From the NCBI GenBank assembly GCA_963613665.1, contig CAVEAL010000022.1, positions 1-37,189 on the forward strand: 37,189 nt of DNA, given 5' to 3'. This document shows, piece after piece, positions 1-9,088 of the stretch. The DNA comes from F23-B02 sp963613665 (GTDB lineage Bacteria; Bacillota; Clostridia; Oscillospirales; Oscillospiraceae). A program made the position numbers and the translations under genes. The first letter of the stretch is position 1. Each line of letters begins with the position of its first letter. The notes under the pieces are model-generated. The model was not told where the DNA came from. It did not search any database and saw nothing but the letters and a program-made list of their open reading frames with translations.

Positions 1-130
1 CCATTCTCTGAGAGTTTATTTGTAATTTTACTGTATTGCTGTTCGTACCAAATCACTTTTGGTAAATCTTTTGGTAGAACTTACACTGAAAAGCTCGCAA
101 ACCCGCATAAATACTGGATTTTTTCAGTCC

Positions 131-1636
131 TTATTTATCCAAAGTCTTCATCGTCGGGAACAGGATGACGTCGCGGATGGAGCTTGCGCCGGTCAGGAGC
201 ATGACGCAGCGGTCAATGCCGATGCCGAGGCCGCCCGTGGGGGGCATGCCGTACTCGAGCGCGTTTATGAAATCATCGTCCATCATGCCGGCCTCATCGT
301 CGCCCTTGGCGCGAAGCTCGACCTGCTTTAGGAAGCGCTGCTTCTGGTCAATTGGGTCGTTGAGCTCGGAGAAGGCATTGCCCATCTCGCTGCGGCAGAT
401 AAAGAGTTCGAAGCGCTCGGTCAGGCGCGGGTCCTTGGGAGAACGCTTTGCAAGCGGCGAAACGTCGACAGGGTGCATGGTGATAAACGTCGGCTGGATG
501 AGCTTTTCCTCGACGAGCTGGTCAAAGCTCTCGTACAGGGCGTGACCCCATGTGGGTTCGACCTTGTCCATATCAACGCCCGCGGCCTTTGCCGCCGCGA
601 CCGCTTCCGCATCGCCGTCTATCGCCATGAAATCAACGCCGACATATTTCTTGACTGCCTCGGCCATCGTAAGCCGCTCCCAGCCCGGCGTGAGGTCTAT
701 ATCGCAGCCCTGCCAGGAGCACTTATAGCTGCCGAGTATATTCAGCGCGGCGCCCGACAGCAGATCCTCGAACAGATCCATCATGTCGTTAAAATCGGCG
801 TAGGACTGGTACAGCTCAACGGTCGTAAACTCAGGGTTATGTTTTGTATCCATGCCCTCGTTGCGGAAGATGCGGCCGATCTCGTACACGCGCTCAATAC
901 CGCCGACGATCAGGCGCTTGAGGTTGAGTTCGGTTGCAATGCGCAGGAACATGTCTATATCCAGAGTATTGTGATGGGTTATGAACGGGCGCGCCGTTGC
1001 GCCGCCGGAAATTGTGTTAAGTACGGGAGTTTCGACCTCCATATAGCCTCTGCCGTCGAGGAAGGAGCGGACATAGCTTATGAATTTTGAGCGTATCTCG
1101 AAGTTGCGGCGGCTCTCGTCGCTCATGATGAGGTCAACGTAGCGCTGACGGTATTTCAGCTCAGTGCTCGTCATTCCGTGGAACTTCTCCGGCAGGGGGC
1201 GCAAGCTCTTGGACAGCAGCGTTACGCTTTCGACGTGGACGGATATCTCCTCGGTCTTGGTCTTGAACACAAAGCCCGAAACGCCGATTATATCGCCGAT
1301 GTCGTACTTGCGGAAGTCGGCAAACTCCTGTTCGCTGACGGCGTCCTTGCGGATATACAGCTGGATCGAACCTCGGTCGTCCTTTATATGGCAGAATATT
1401 GCCTTGCCCATGCCGCGCTTTGACATCATGCGGCCGGCGACCTTCACGGTTTTGCCGTCGAAGGCGTCAAAATCTGCCTTTATCTCACTTGAATATGCGC
1501 TTCTTACAAAGCGGGTCTGAGTAAAGGGGTCTCTCCCCTCCTCCTGCAGCGTCTTCAGCTTATCGCGTCTTATTTGAAGCAGCTCGCTGAGTTCCTGCTC
1601 GGCGGCAGCCGTCTCATTGGTCTTATTCTCACTCAT
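131..1636 (-). CDS. lysS: Lysyl-tRNA synthetase, class II (LysRS)
   Basis: This enzyme charges tRNA-Lys with lysine using ATP in the cytoplasm. The 501-residue product matches the usual class II LysRS length. An N-terminal OB-fold anticodon-binding domain covers about residues 60-165. The class II core follows, with a motif 2 region (GMDTKHNPEFTTVELYQSYA, around residue 262) and a C-terminal motif 3 (GGLGIGIDRCVMLLTG). The first 30 residues are a charged Glu/Lys-rich helix. The start ATG has an AGAGG ribosome binding site about 7 nt upstream that overlaps the greA stop codon, and the two genes are 11 bp apart, so lysS is probably the last gene of the greA operon. No convincing terminator is visible in the 130 bp downstream, which hold only a weak ACTG/CAGT hairpin. 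Identity is certain from the class II motifs. Confidence 0.98.
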   Translation of the reverse strand: MSENKTNETAAAEQELSELLQIRRDKLKTLQEEGRDPFTQTRFVRSAYSSEIKADFDAFDGKTVKVAGRMMSKRGMGKAIFCHIKDDRGSIQLYIRKDAVSEQEFADFRKYDIGDIIGVSGFVFKTKTEEISVHVESVTLLSKSLRPLPEKFHGMTSTELKYRQRYVDLIMSDESRRNFEIRSKFISYVRSFLDGRGYMEVETPVLNTISGGATARPFITHHNTLDIDMFLRIATELNLKRLIVGGIERVYEIGRIFRNEGMDTKHNPEFTTVELYQSYADFNDMMDLFEDLLSGAALNILGSYKCSWQGCDIDLTPGWERLTMAEAVKKYVGVDFMAIDGDAEAVAAAKAAGVDMDKVEPTWGHALYESFDQLVEEKLIQPTFITMHPVDVSPLAKRSPKDPRLTERFELFICRSEMGNAFSELNDPIDQKQRFLKQVELRAKGDDEAGMMDDDFINALEYGMPPTGGLGIGIDRCVMLLTGASSIRDVILFPTMKTLDK

Positions 1637-1647
1637 AGCCTAACCTC

Positions 1648-2136
1648 TTAATCGTTCTCTACAGAGAGTATCTCGAAATGCAGTTCGCCTGCGGGAGCGT
1701 CAACGCTTATCTTCTCACCGGCAACGTGTCCGTACAGGCCGCGGCCGAAGGGTGAATCGTCGGATACGCGTCCCTCCATGGGGTTTGCCTCCTGCGAGCC
1801 TACAATGGTGTACTCCTCCTCATAGCCGTCGTCAATGTCGCGGACCTTGACACGGCTGCCGAGGGTGACTGCACCCTTGCGCATACCCGTTTCGATCTTC
1901 TCGACGATCTCGGCGTTCTCGACAAGGCTCTTGAGCTCGGCAATTCTCGAATAGAGCTTGCCCTGCTCTGTCTTTGCCTCATCATATTCGCTGTTTTCCG
2001 AAAGGTCACCGAAGCTGCGCGCTTCCTTGATCTGCTCGGCAACCTCCTTTGCCTTATCGGTCTCCAGGTACAGAAGCTCCTTTTTGAGCGCGTCGAGGCG
2101 CTCCTGACTCATTTTAAATCTGCTTTCGGTAGCCAT
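1648..2136 (-). CDS. greA: Transcription elongation factor GreA
   Basis: GreA enters the RNA polymerase secondary channel and stimulates cleavage of backtracked transcripts. The 162-residue length is typical. The N-terminal coiled coil (about residues 8-80) carries the conserved tip motif SFGDLSENSEYDEAK with acidic residues D44 and E47, which correspond to the catalytic tip of the family. The C-terminal FKBP-like domain follows, with the SPFGRGLYGHVAGEK segment. An AAAGGAG ribosome binding site lies 9 nt before the ATG. The gene sits 39 bp after the S41 protease gene and 11 bp before lysS, an arrangement that suggests cotranscription. It shares the window with rpoB and rpoC, the core of its partner RNA polymerase. 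Confidence 0.98.
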   Translation of the reverse strand: MATESRFKMSQERLDALKKELLYLETDKAKEVAEQIKEARSFGDLSENSEYDEAKTEQGKLYSRIAELKSLVENAEIVEKIETGMRKGAVTLGSRVKVRDIDDGYEEEYTIVGSQEANPMEGRVSDDSPFGRGLYGHVAGEKISVDAPAGELHFEILSVEND

Positions 2137-2175
2137 TATTCAGCTCTCCTTTATGATCCTAAATTATTGAAATGT

Positions 2176-3342
2176 TCAGCTCAGGGCCTTTATTGCCGCA
2201 TTGAGCTGCACCTTTGTATCCTCTTCGGTGTTGTACACCTCTATATCGGGCTTTACGCCGCCGGCCTCGGCCAGATCAACGCGGTTCGGCGTGAGATACT
2301 TGTTGGTTGAAATGTGTATCGCGCCGCCGTTTGAAAGCTCTATAGTCACCTGGCTTCTTGCCTTGCCTGTCGTATGCTCGCCGACTATCGTAGCCCAGTC
2401 ATACTCCTGAAGCGCAGCGGCAAAAAACTCGGCCGCGCTGTAGCTGTTTTCGTTGACCAGGACGGCCATCTTAGCGCTAAGACAGACCTTGTCCGAGGTC
2501 TTGACCGTTTCCTTTCCGGCCTTATCGACGCTGACGAACAGGTCGCCGTCCGGCAGCAGATAATCAAGCAGCGAAACAAGCTCGCTGACAAGGCCTCCGG
2601 GATTGTCGCGCACATCGAAGATAAACGACTTTGCGCCCTCGGCCGTGAGCTTTTCGATGGCGCCTATCGTACCCTCGCTACTTCCGGCTTCAAAATTCGA
2701 TATCTTGATATAGCCGATGTTATTGCTGAGCATTTTCGATGATACGGGGTTTTTGTATATGACTTCGCAGGATATGGTCACACTCGACTCGTTTCCCTTT
2801 TCATCTGCAACTACCATGGGAAAATTTTTGTTGAGCTTTGAGCGTATAAGCTCCTGAAGCTCGGCCGTAGTCATGCCATCGGTAGCCTGTCCGTCAACGG
2901 AAACTATCGTCTGCCCGACATTGAGTCCGGCGGTTGCAGCCGGCGTTCCGTCCTCGACGGCAAATATCTCGAATTTGCCCTTGTCATTGAGCTTCACGCT
3001 TACGCCGATACCGGCATACTCGTTTGCCGAGGACAGCTTATATGCCGCGTATTCCTCGGGGCTCATGTAATAGCTCCATTTATCGTCGATGCTGCGCACC
3101 ATTGCCGAGGCGGCGGCATTATAAAGCGTATCTTCGTTGACCTCGCCTATATAATTTTCGTTGATTATCTTTTCGATCTCGACATAGGCCTTGGCATCCT
3201 TGAAATACTGCTGGTCCGAAAAGCCGCCCGTCGTTATGAGATACGTCACGGCAGCGGTCACTATCATGACTATGAGAGCCACTATTATAAGGTGAATTAG
3301 CTTAAATTTTCTGCCGAATTGCGGCCGAGAGCGTTTTTCCAT
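2176..3342 (-). CDS. S41-family carboxy-terminal processing protease with PDZ domain
   Basis: This is a membrane-anchored serine protease of the CtpA/Prc type that trims exported or envelope proteins. One N-terminal membrane segment covers about residues 15-37, preceded by basic residues, so the catalytic part should lie outside the membrane. A PDZ domain covers about 105-185 (YAGIGVSV, GTPAATAGLNVGQTIVSVDG). The S41 domain follows, with the NENSYSAAEF motif giving nucleophile S302 and TTGKARSQ giving the general-base lysine K327, so both catalytic residues are present. The 388-residue length is normal. The start has an AAGGAGA site. It lies downstream of ftsE-ftsX and a 53-residue peptide gene. 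In many Firmicutes ftsEX is followed by a coiled-coil/M23 hydrolase activator and then an S41 protease, so a link to cell-wall turnover is likely but inferred. Confidence 0.93.
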   Translation of the reverse strand: MEKRSRPQFGRKFKLIHLIIVALIVMIVTAAVTYLITTGGFSDQQYFKDAKAYVEIEKIINENYIGEVNEDTLYNAAASAMVRSIDDKWSYYMSPEEYAAYKLSSANEYAGIGVSVKLNDKGKFEIFAVEDGTPAATAGLNVGQTIVSVDGQATDGMTTAELQELIRSKLNKNFPMVVADEKGNESSVTISCEVIYKNPVSSKMLSNNIGYIKISNFEAGSSEGTIGAIEKLTAEGAKSFIFDVRDNPGGLVSELVSLLDYLLPDGDLFVSVDKAGKETVKTSDKVCLSAKMAVLVNENSYSAAEFFAAALQEYDWATIVGEHTTGKARSQVTIELSNGGAIHISTNKYLTPNRVDLAEAGGVKPDIEVYNTEEDTKVQLNAAIKALS

Positions 3343-3393
3343 AGATCTCTCCTTAAATTTCTGCTTACGCTGAAACGGGGTGTTAACAGTACG

Positions 3394-3425
3394 TTTGACT
3401 GGCAGCCGGAGGGCCGCCAGTCAAA
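3394..3425 (-). other. Intercistronic hairpin between the 53-aa gene and the S41 protease
   Basis: A perfect 10-bp inverted repeat, TTTGACTGGC and GCCAGTCAAA, is separated by 12 bp. On the minus strand it is followed by ACGTAC rather than a T-tract, so it is not a good terminator for the operon. The T-rich flank is on the plus strand, where no gene needs it. It could be a processing or mRNA-stability hairpin that separates expression of ftsEX from the protease, greA and lysS genes. That role is inferred. Confidence 0.55.
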
Positions 3426-3430
3426 TTCTT

Positions 3431-3592
3431 TTAATTACAGTTTTCGGCAAGGCTCTGCGCAGCGGAAGGCTCCCACACGGAGCTCAGCTCTGCCGCATCG
3501 GCTTTTACGGGGATCACCGTAAGCACAAGGCTGAGTATCATGGTCAGCACAAGGAGCATTGCCAATATGGATACTACCAATCTTCTGTTCAT
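3431..3592 (-). CDS. 53-residue exported or membrane peptide between ftsX and the S41 protease
   Basis: A small gene with its own GAGGAG ribosome binding site 6 nt before the ATG, starting 10 bp after the ftsX stop codon. An in-frame ATG 21 codons upstream lies within ftsX and lacks a good site, so the shorter start is chosen. The product has a basic N-terminus (MNRR), a long hydrophobic segment at about residues 5-28, and a VKADA sequence resembling a signal peptidase cleavage site. About 22 residues of non-charged tail remain. I do not recognise a family. By position it occupies the place where many Firmicutes encode the EnvC/PcsB-like hydrolase activator that FtsX controls. It may therefore be a reduced activator, a remnant of one, or an unrelated FtsEX accessory peptide. 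Coding is likely from the signal and ribosome binding site; function is unknown. Confidence 0.65.
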   Translation of the reverse strand: MNRRLVVSILAMLLVLTMILSLVLTVIPVKADAAELSSVWEPSAAQSLAENCN

Positions 3593-3602
3593 GCTGCACT
3601 CC

Positions 3603-4490
3603 TCACACCTTGAGGTAATTTCTGATCGCAATAACACCGCCGACTGCGCCGACAAGAACGCCGACAGCCATAAAGGCTATGAGCACGACCGACCAGACGT
3701 TTGCAAACGGCACGATGCTTATATACGAAATGGCAAGGCTCGATGCGACCTTGGTCTCAAGCGCCTTATACAGTCCCCACTGGGCGAGGAAGGCGAGCCC
3801 GCCGCCGACAATGCCGAGTACAAGGCCCTCTACAACGAAGGGGCAGCGTATAAAGCTGTTTGACGCGCCGACCATCTTCATGATGGCGATCTCCTCGCGG
3901 CGGCCGTAGGTCGCAAGCTTTATGGTGTTGCTCATAATAAACAGCGACACAAAGCCGAGGATAGCTATAAGCACGAGCGAAACGACGCTGATGACATTGC
4001 GCACCGATATGAACTTATCGGCAAACTTAGTGGGCGCATTCACCTTCACGATGCCGTCAACGCCTTCAATGGCCGCACTGGTCGCATCCATCTGGCTCAG
4101 ATCGACGAGCTGGATAACAAAGCGATGGCGGAATACCTCTTCGTCGAGGCCCTTCATGTAGTCCTCATCGTACTTTTCGAGAAAGGTCTCCCTTGCCTCG
4201 GCGCGGCTTACAAAGCTCACGCTTGCAACATTGTCGAGCGCCTCAAGCTTTGTCTGTATCTGCGCAGTTGCCTCCTGCGCGGTCATATCCTCATCGACAT
4301 ATGCGAGGATCTGATTCTGATTGCCTATATCCTCGATCATCTGATTGATGTTTATGTCAAGAAGCGTAAAGCTGCCCATTATGATAAGGCAGGCGATTAT
4401 TATCGTTACAGAGGCAAAGGACATAAAGCCGTGGGTAAAGATATTGCGGAAGCCCTCACCTATAAGATATCCGTATCTATTCAACTTCAT
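3603..4490 (-). CDS. ftsX: Cell-division ABC transporter permease-like protein FtsX
   Basis: FtsX is the membrane half of the FtsEX complex, which transmits ATP hydrolysis inside the cell to peptidoglycan hydrolases outside. The 295-residue protein has the family layout: a cytoplasmic N-terminus, a first membrane segment at about 22-45, an extracellular domain at about 46-165 (including the YMKGLDEEVFRHRF region), then three membrane segments at about 166-190, 218-240 and 264-288. The conserved cytoplasmic stretch YGRREEIAIMKMVGASNSFI around residues 195-214 is characteristic. Its start overlaps the end of ftsE by 14 bp, which implies translational coupling. The expected external hydrolase or activator gene is not next to it; a 53-residue peptide gene follows instead. 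Confidence 0.96.
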   Translation of the reverse strand: MKLNRYGYLIGEGFRNIFTHGFMSFASVTIIIACLIIMGSFTLLDININQMIEDIGNQNQILAYVDEDMTAQEATAQIQTKLEALDNVASVSFVSRAEARETFLEKYDEDYMKGLDEEVFRHRFVIQLVDLSQMDATSAAIEGVDGIVKVNAPTKFADKFISVRNVISVVSLVLIAILGFVSLFIMSNTIKLATYGRREEIAIMKMVGASNSFIRCPFVVEGLVLGIVGGGLAFLAQWGLYKALETKVASSLAISYISIVPFANVWSVVLIAFMAVGVLVGAVGGVIAIRNYLKV

Positions 4491-5169
4491 AGCTGTAGTA
4501 CCCGTCCATTCCGTCGCTGATCAGGTGGCCGCCGTCGATGGCGATGACGCGCTTGGAGAAAGCGTTGACCAGCTCCTTTTCGTGAGTTACCACGAGGATC
4601 GTGGTGCCCATTTCGTTTATCTTTTCAAGCAGGAGCATGAGCTCAAGACTGCGCACGGGGTCGAGGTTGCCCGTAGGCTCGTCGGCAATGATCATGGTCG
4701 GATTATTGACCAGGGCTCGCGCAATGGCGACGCGCTGCTGCTCGCCGCCTGAGAGCTCCGCCGGAAGGCGCTTTTCGCGTCCGTCAAGGCCGACAAGCTC
4801 CAGAACGCGGGGCACGCGCTCCTTTATCGACTTGTTTGAGGCGCCGACAACGTGCATGGCAAACGCGACGTTATCATACACCGTCATTTTGTCGATAAGT
4901 CTAAAGTCCTGAAAGATGACGCCAAGCGTTCTTCTCATCTGCGGCATCTTGCGGCGCTTGAGCTTATTCATATTAAAGCCGTTTACGACGACCTCGCCCT
5001 CGGACGCCATAATTTCGCCCGTCAGCAGCTTTATGATCGTCGTCTTGCCGGAGCCGGACGGCCCTACGAGGAAGGCAAACTCACCCTCACTTATCGTGAG
5101 GCTGAAATTATCCAGCGCGGCAACGTCACTGTTGTCATAGACCATCGTTACATTGTTCATCTGAACCAT
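4477..5169 (-). CDS. ftsE: Cell-division ATP-binding protein FtsE
   Basis: FtsE is the ATPase of the FtsEX complex at the division site. The 230-residue product carries every ABC ATPase motif: Walker A GPSGSGKTT at residues 36-44, Q-loop Q87, signature LSGGEQQRVAIARAL from residue 139, Walker B MIIADEP with D163/E164, D-loop GNLD, and the switch histidine H196 in VVTHEKEL. An AGGAGG site lies 10 nt before the chosen ATG; a second Met at codon 4 is a possible alternative. The gene starts 46 bp after the stop of a CdaR-like regulator, with no terminator visible between them, so the regulator may be cotranscribed or may read into ftsEX. Confidence 0.97.
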   Translation of the reverse strand: MVQMNNVTMVYDNSDVAALDNFSLTISEGEFAFLVGPSGSGKTTIIKLLTGEIMASEGEVVVNGFNMNKLKRRKMPQMRRTLGVIFQDFRLIDKMTVYDNVAFAMHVVGASNKSIKERVPRVLELVGLDGREKRLPAELSGGEQQRVAIARALVNNPTMIIADEPTGNLDPVRSLELMLLLEKINEMGTTILVVTHEKELVNAFSKRVIAIDGGHLISDGMDGYYSYEVE

Positions 5170-5215
5170 GTGTCATTTTCCTCCTGAGGATGTCTGGGGT
5201 GCTCCCCTGTGGATT

Positions 5216-6307
5216 TCAGCGGCCGTTGCTGTTGACCGAGTCAAGATACTGCTTGACCATCATTGCAACCTTGAACACGATCGCATGGTCAAACTCCCGC
5301 AGATCCAGTCCCGTTATCTTCTTGATCTTTTCAAGACGGTACACGAGCGTGTTGCGGTGGACATACAGCTTGCGGCTCGTTTCCGAGACGTTGAGGTTAT
5401 TCTCGAAAAACTTGTTGATCGTCTCGAGCGTATCCTCATCGAGCGTTTCAAGCGGGTTTTTCTTGAACACCTCGTTGAGGAACATTTCGCACAGCGTCGT
5501 TGGAAGCTGATATATAATTCGGCCGATGCCGAGATTTTCATAGCTTATTATGTTCTTTTCCGAGTCAAAAACTCTGCCGACATCGATGGCTATCTGCGCT
5601 TCCTTATAGCGGTCGGCCAGCTCGCGCAGGTGCCTTGCGGTAGTTCCTATGCCGATATTGCACTTTATCTGGAGCTCGCTGCGCAGAACGGTCTCGATGC
5701 TTTCGGCGATGGCCTTGACCTCGGCGCTGTTCTCGCCTCCGGGGAGCTCCTTGATAACGACGATGTCACTTTCGTTGATGCTTATGACGAAGTCATGCTG
5801 CTTATCTGGGAAAAGCGTCTGGAGCACTTCGACGCTTGCGACGTCTGTGCGCTCGACCTGACGCACGAGCATGAGTGCGCGCGGAACATCGGGGGCAAAG
5901 TGCAGCTCCTTGGTCCTTACATAAACATCACCGGGGAGGATATTGTCGGAAATGATGTTCTTGAGGAAGGCTGCCTTATTGTATTTCTCCTCATAATTGA
6001 GCTTTGCCTCATTAAAGGCGACGGCTGCCATCATGCACGTCATGCGTGCCATATCGTCGCAGCCCTCGACGAACACGGCATAGTCAAACTTGCTCGTGTT
6101 GCTGAGCACCTTATAGGTACGGACTCCGCTGATATACACAGGCTCGGAGAAATCGTAATTCATGCCCGAAAAATCATCGAGCCTCGATCCTATCATCGGA
6201 AGCTCGCTGCATGTAATAACAAAGCCCTGATCGTCAATTATGCCTATACATCTGTCAGTGGCTTCCTTTATCTGCATTATCACGCTCTGAAAAATTCTGC
6301 TGGACAT
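5216..6307 (-). CDS. CdaR/PucR-family transcriptional regulator
   Basis: A 363-residue protein with the CdaR/PucR layout: an N-terminal sensory region of the diacid-recognition type (about 1-130, beginning with CIGIIDDQGFVITCS), a central CdaR GGDEF-like domain (about 150-290), and a C-terminal PucR helix-turn-helix at about 305-355 with the diagnostic pattern NVSETSRKLYVHRNTLVYRL. Members typically activate nearby metabolic operons in response to small organic acids or purine-related compounds. Here no such operon is adjacent; the next gene, 46 bp downstream, is ftsE, so the ligand and targets cannot be inferred. The start has a GGGAGG site 9 nt upstream. The 179 bp upstream are AT-rich and probably hold its promoter, but no -35/-10 pair of standard spacing stood out. 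Family assignment is firm, regulon unknown. Confidence 0.88.
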   Translation of the reverse strand: MSSRIFQSVIMQIKEATDRCIGIIDDQGFVITCSELPMIGSRLDDFSGMNYDFSEPVYISGVRTYKVLSNTSKFDYAVFVEGCDDMARMTCMMAAVAFNEAKLNYEEKYNKAAFLKNIISDNILPGDVYVRTKELHFAPDVPRALMLVRQVERTDVASVEVLQTLFPDKQHDFVISINESDIVVIKELPGGENSAEVKAIAESIETVLRSELQIKCNIGIGTTARHLRELADRYKEAQIAIDVGRVFDSEKNIISYENLGIGRIIYQLPTTLCEMFLNEVFKKNPLETLDEDTLETINKFFENNLNVSETSRKLYVHRNTLVYRLEKIKKITGLDLREFDHAIVFKVAMMVKQYLDSVNSNGR

Positions 6308-6486
6308 CGTCTTTTTACCTCCCCTGAAGCTTATGGGTATTTTAACGATAAATAATATTCAACACTTTCTACATGATAATACTTTTTTGTGCGTTTTTCA
6401 ATAGAAAACCACATAATTTTTGTGAATATTCCAAAAAAACTGATAATTACTTTGCTAAAAGCACCAAATATGACCTGTGTTTTTTG

Positions 6487-7200
6487 TTATTTCTTATTAA
6501 TCACACTGCACAATTCAATTTCGGTCAATTGCCTGAATTCGCCCGGAAGCAGGCTGTTATCGAGCTTCAAACCGCCTATTGACAGGCGTTTGAGGGCAGT
6601 CACGGGCTTGCCGCGCGAGGCGAGCATACGCTTTACCTGATGGTACTTCCCTTCCATAACATGCACAAGACAGCTCCCGTCCGGCAGCTTTTCAAGCCCT
6701 GCGGGCAGGCACTGCGTCCCGTCGGCGAGCACGACCCCCTGCCGGAAGGCCTCAATATCGGCGCTTCCGACCGGGCTTTCCGTAACGGCGTGATAGGTCT
6801 TGACTATCTCAGACTTTGGCGAAATGACCTTATGGGCAAACTCGCCGTCGTTTGTTATTATGAGAAGTCCCGTCGTATCCTTATCCAGCCGGCCGACCGG
6901 AAAGAGGTTTTTCTTTTTAAGCTCGGGCGGAAACAGGTCGATCACCGTTTTCTGCTTTTTATCGTCCGTGGCAGACAGAAGTCCCGCCGGTTTATTGAGC
7001 ATGTAGTAGCAGAACCTTGCATAGCTCACGGTTCTGCCGTCAAGCTCGATACGCGCGCTGTCGCTGTCGACCTTCTGCTCGGGCAAGGTGACCGTCCGTC
7101 CGTCAACGCTGACGCTGCCGTTTTTAATTATCTGACGCAGCTTGCTCCGCGAGAGCGCCGTACACTCCGAAAGCAGCCTGTCCAGTCGCATAAGCGGCAT
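6487..7200 (-). CDS. rsuA: Pseudouridine synthase, RsuA/RluB/E/F family (probably 16S rRNA U516)
   Basis: The enzyme isomerises a specific uridine in ribosomal RNA to pseudouridine. The 237-residue length matches RsuA. An S4 RNA-binding domain covers about residues 3-60 (RLDRLLSECTALSRSKLRQIIKNG), followed by the catalytic domain with KPAGLLSATDD and the family motif GRLDKDTTGLLIITNDGE, in which D106 is the catalytic aspartate. The conserved GKYHQVKRMLASRGKPV segment lies near residue 195. AAGGGG, 7 nt before the ATG at 7200, supports this start; a second Met three codons in is also possible. It has its own promoter, divergent from the DUF4830 gene. RsuA itself is the best guess from length, but substrate position cannot be told apart from RluB or RluF by eye. 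Confidence 0.87.
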   Translation of the reverse strand: MPLMRLDRLLSECTALSRSKLRQIIKNGSVSVDGRTVTLPEQKVDSDSARIELDGRTVSYARFCYYMLNKPAGLLSATDDKKQKTVIDLFPPELKKKNLFPVGRLDKDTTGLLIITNDGEFAHKVISPKSEIVKTYHAVTESPVGSADIEAFRQGVVLADGTQCLPAGLEKLPDGSCLVHVMEGKYHQVKRMLASRGKPVTALKRLSIGGLKLDNSLLPGEFRQLTEIELCSVINKK

Positions 7201-7220
7201 ATGAGTCCCCTTTTCCGCAT

Positions 7221-7263
7221 AGTATTTAAAGAAAATACTCGTTTATTATAACACAAAGTATTT
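7221..7263. repeat. Three copies of AGTATTT around divergent promoters
   Basis: AGTATTT occurs at 7221-7227 and 7257-7263, and its reverse complement AAATACT at 7233-7239, so the first two form an inverted repeat with a 5-bp spacer. The copies bracket the -10 regions of rsuA (minus) and of the DUF4830 gene (plus; weak TTTAAA at 7225-7230 and TATAAC at 7247-7252). The arrangement resembles an operator for a dimeric repressor, but AT-richness makes chance repeats plausible. Confidence 0.35.
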
Positions 7264-7273
7264 ATTTTTTGAA
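7245..7273 (-). promoter_or_regulatory. rsuA promoter (extended -10)
   Basis: Reading the minus strand, TTCAAA (7268-7273) is followed after 17 bp by a perfect TATAAT (7245-7250), preceded by TGT, which gives an extended -10. Transcription would begin near 7238, leaving a leader of about 40 nt before the rsuA ATG. Confidence 0.75.
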
Positions 7274-7290
7274 TAGGAAATAGCCGATAT

Positions 7291-7752
7291 ATGAATATGT
7301 TTACGAAAAGTTTAAAGCTGACGAAAAAGCGCGCGGCGGCCATGCTCCTGCTGCTCGGCATATGCCTTGCAGCGGCCGTCGTACTCTGCTCATCTCCGCG
7401 CAGCCTGCTGAGCACGGGAGATATGCTCGATGCATCGCAGCCCAAGGGGCGCGTAAAATATCTCGCCTCCTACGGCTGGGAGATAGATCCAGAAAGCGAG
7501 GAGGAGCGCACGGTGCTGCTTCCGAAAGACTTGAAAGGTGCAGTGGGTGAATATGCGGACATGCAGACAGGTCAGGGCTATGACTTTGCGGCATACGCGG
7601 GGCTTGAGTGCAGGCAGTTTACATACGCCGTAACAAACTACGACGGCTGCACCGGAACAGTATATGCCGTGCTCTATGTCAAAGGCACGCGAGTAATCGG
7701 CGGCGATATACACTCGGCGGAGATAAATGGCTTTATGCACGGGATAAGATAA
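7291..7752 (+). CDS. DUF4830 domain protein, membrane-anchored
   Basis: A 153-residue protein with an N-terminal basic stretch and a hydrophobic segment at about 14-33 (membrane anchor or signal), ending in ...VVLCSSPRS. The cysteine is a possible but not classical lipobox. The rest matches my memory of the DUF4830 domain: a YLASYGWEIDPES start, a central FAAYAGLECRQFTYAV segment, and a C-terminal GTRVIGGDIHSAEINGFMHGI. The biochemical role of DUF4830 is unknown; it is seen mainly in Clostridia. The ribosome binding site AGGAAA is moderate. It is divergent from rsuA and convergent with tuf, with a shared terminator directly after its stop codon. Coding and family are likely; function is not known. 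Confidence 0.82.
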   Translation: MNMFTKSLKLTKKRAAAMLLLLGICLAAAVVLCSSPRSLLSTGDMLDASQPKGRVKYLASYGWEIDPESEEERTVLLPKDLKGAVGEYADMQTGQGYDFAAYAGLECRQFTYAVTNYDGCTGTVYAVLYVKGTRVIGGDIHSAEINGFMHGIR

Positions 7753-7754
7753 AA

Positions 7755-7785
7755 ATACACCTTGAAGCAAAGCCTCAAGGTGTAT
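7755..7785. terminator. Bidirectional terminator between tuf and the DUF4830 gene
   Basis: A perfect 11-bp inverted repeat, ATACACCTTGA (7755-7765) and TCAAGGTGTAT (7775-7785), lies between convergent genes. On the minus strand it is followed by TTTTTATC, a good terminator for tuf. On the plus strand the tail is weaker (ATTCATTC), but the hairpin begins only 2 bp after the DUF4830 stop codon. Confidence 0.9.
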
Positions 7786-7823
7786 ATTCATTCATATGAA
7801 CTTAGTTCATCAGGTTCAGGAAA

Positions 7824-9026
<1,203 letters not shown>

Positions 9027-9088
9027 AATAATAACCTCCGTGAAATTAATTACATTGTTTTGATTAAACTACTTGCTTATATGGTCTA

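Noticed and set aside
1..130. Terminator or gene downstream of lysS
   Set aside because: Only a 4-bp hairpin and a short ACCAAA/TTTGGT repeat are present; neither is convincing, and no ORF with a ribosome binding site was found.
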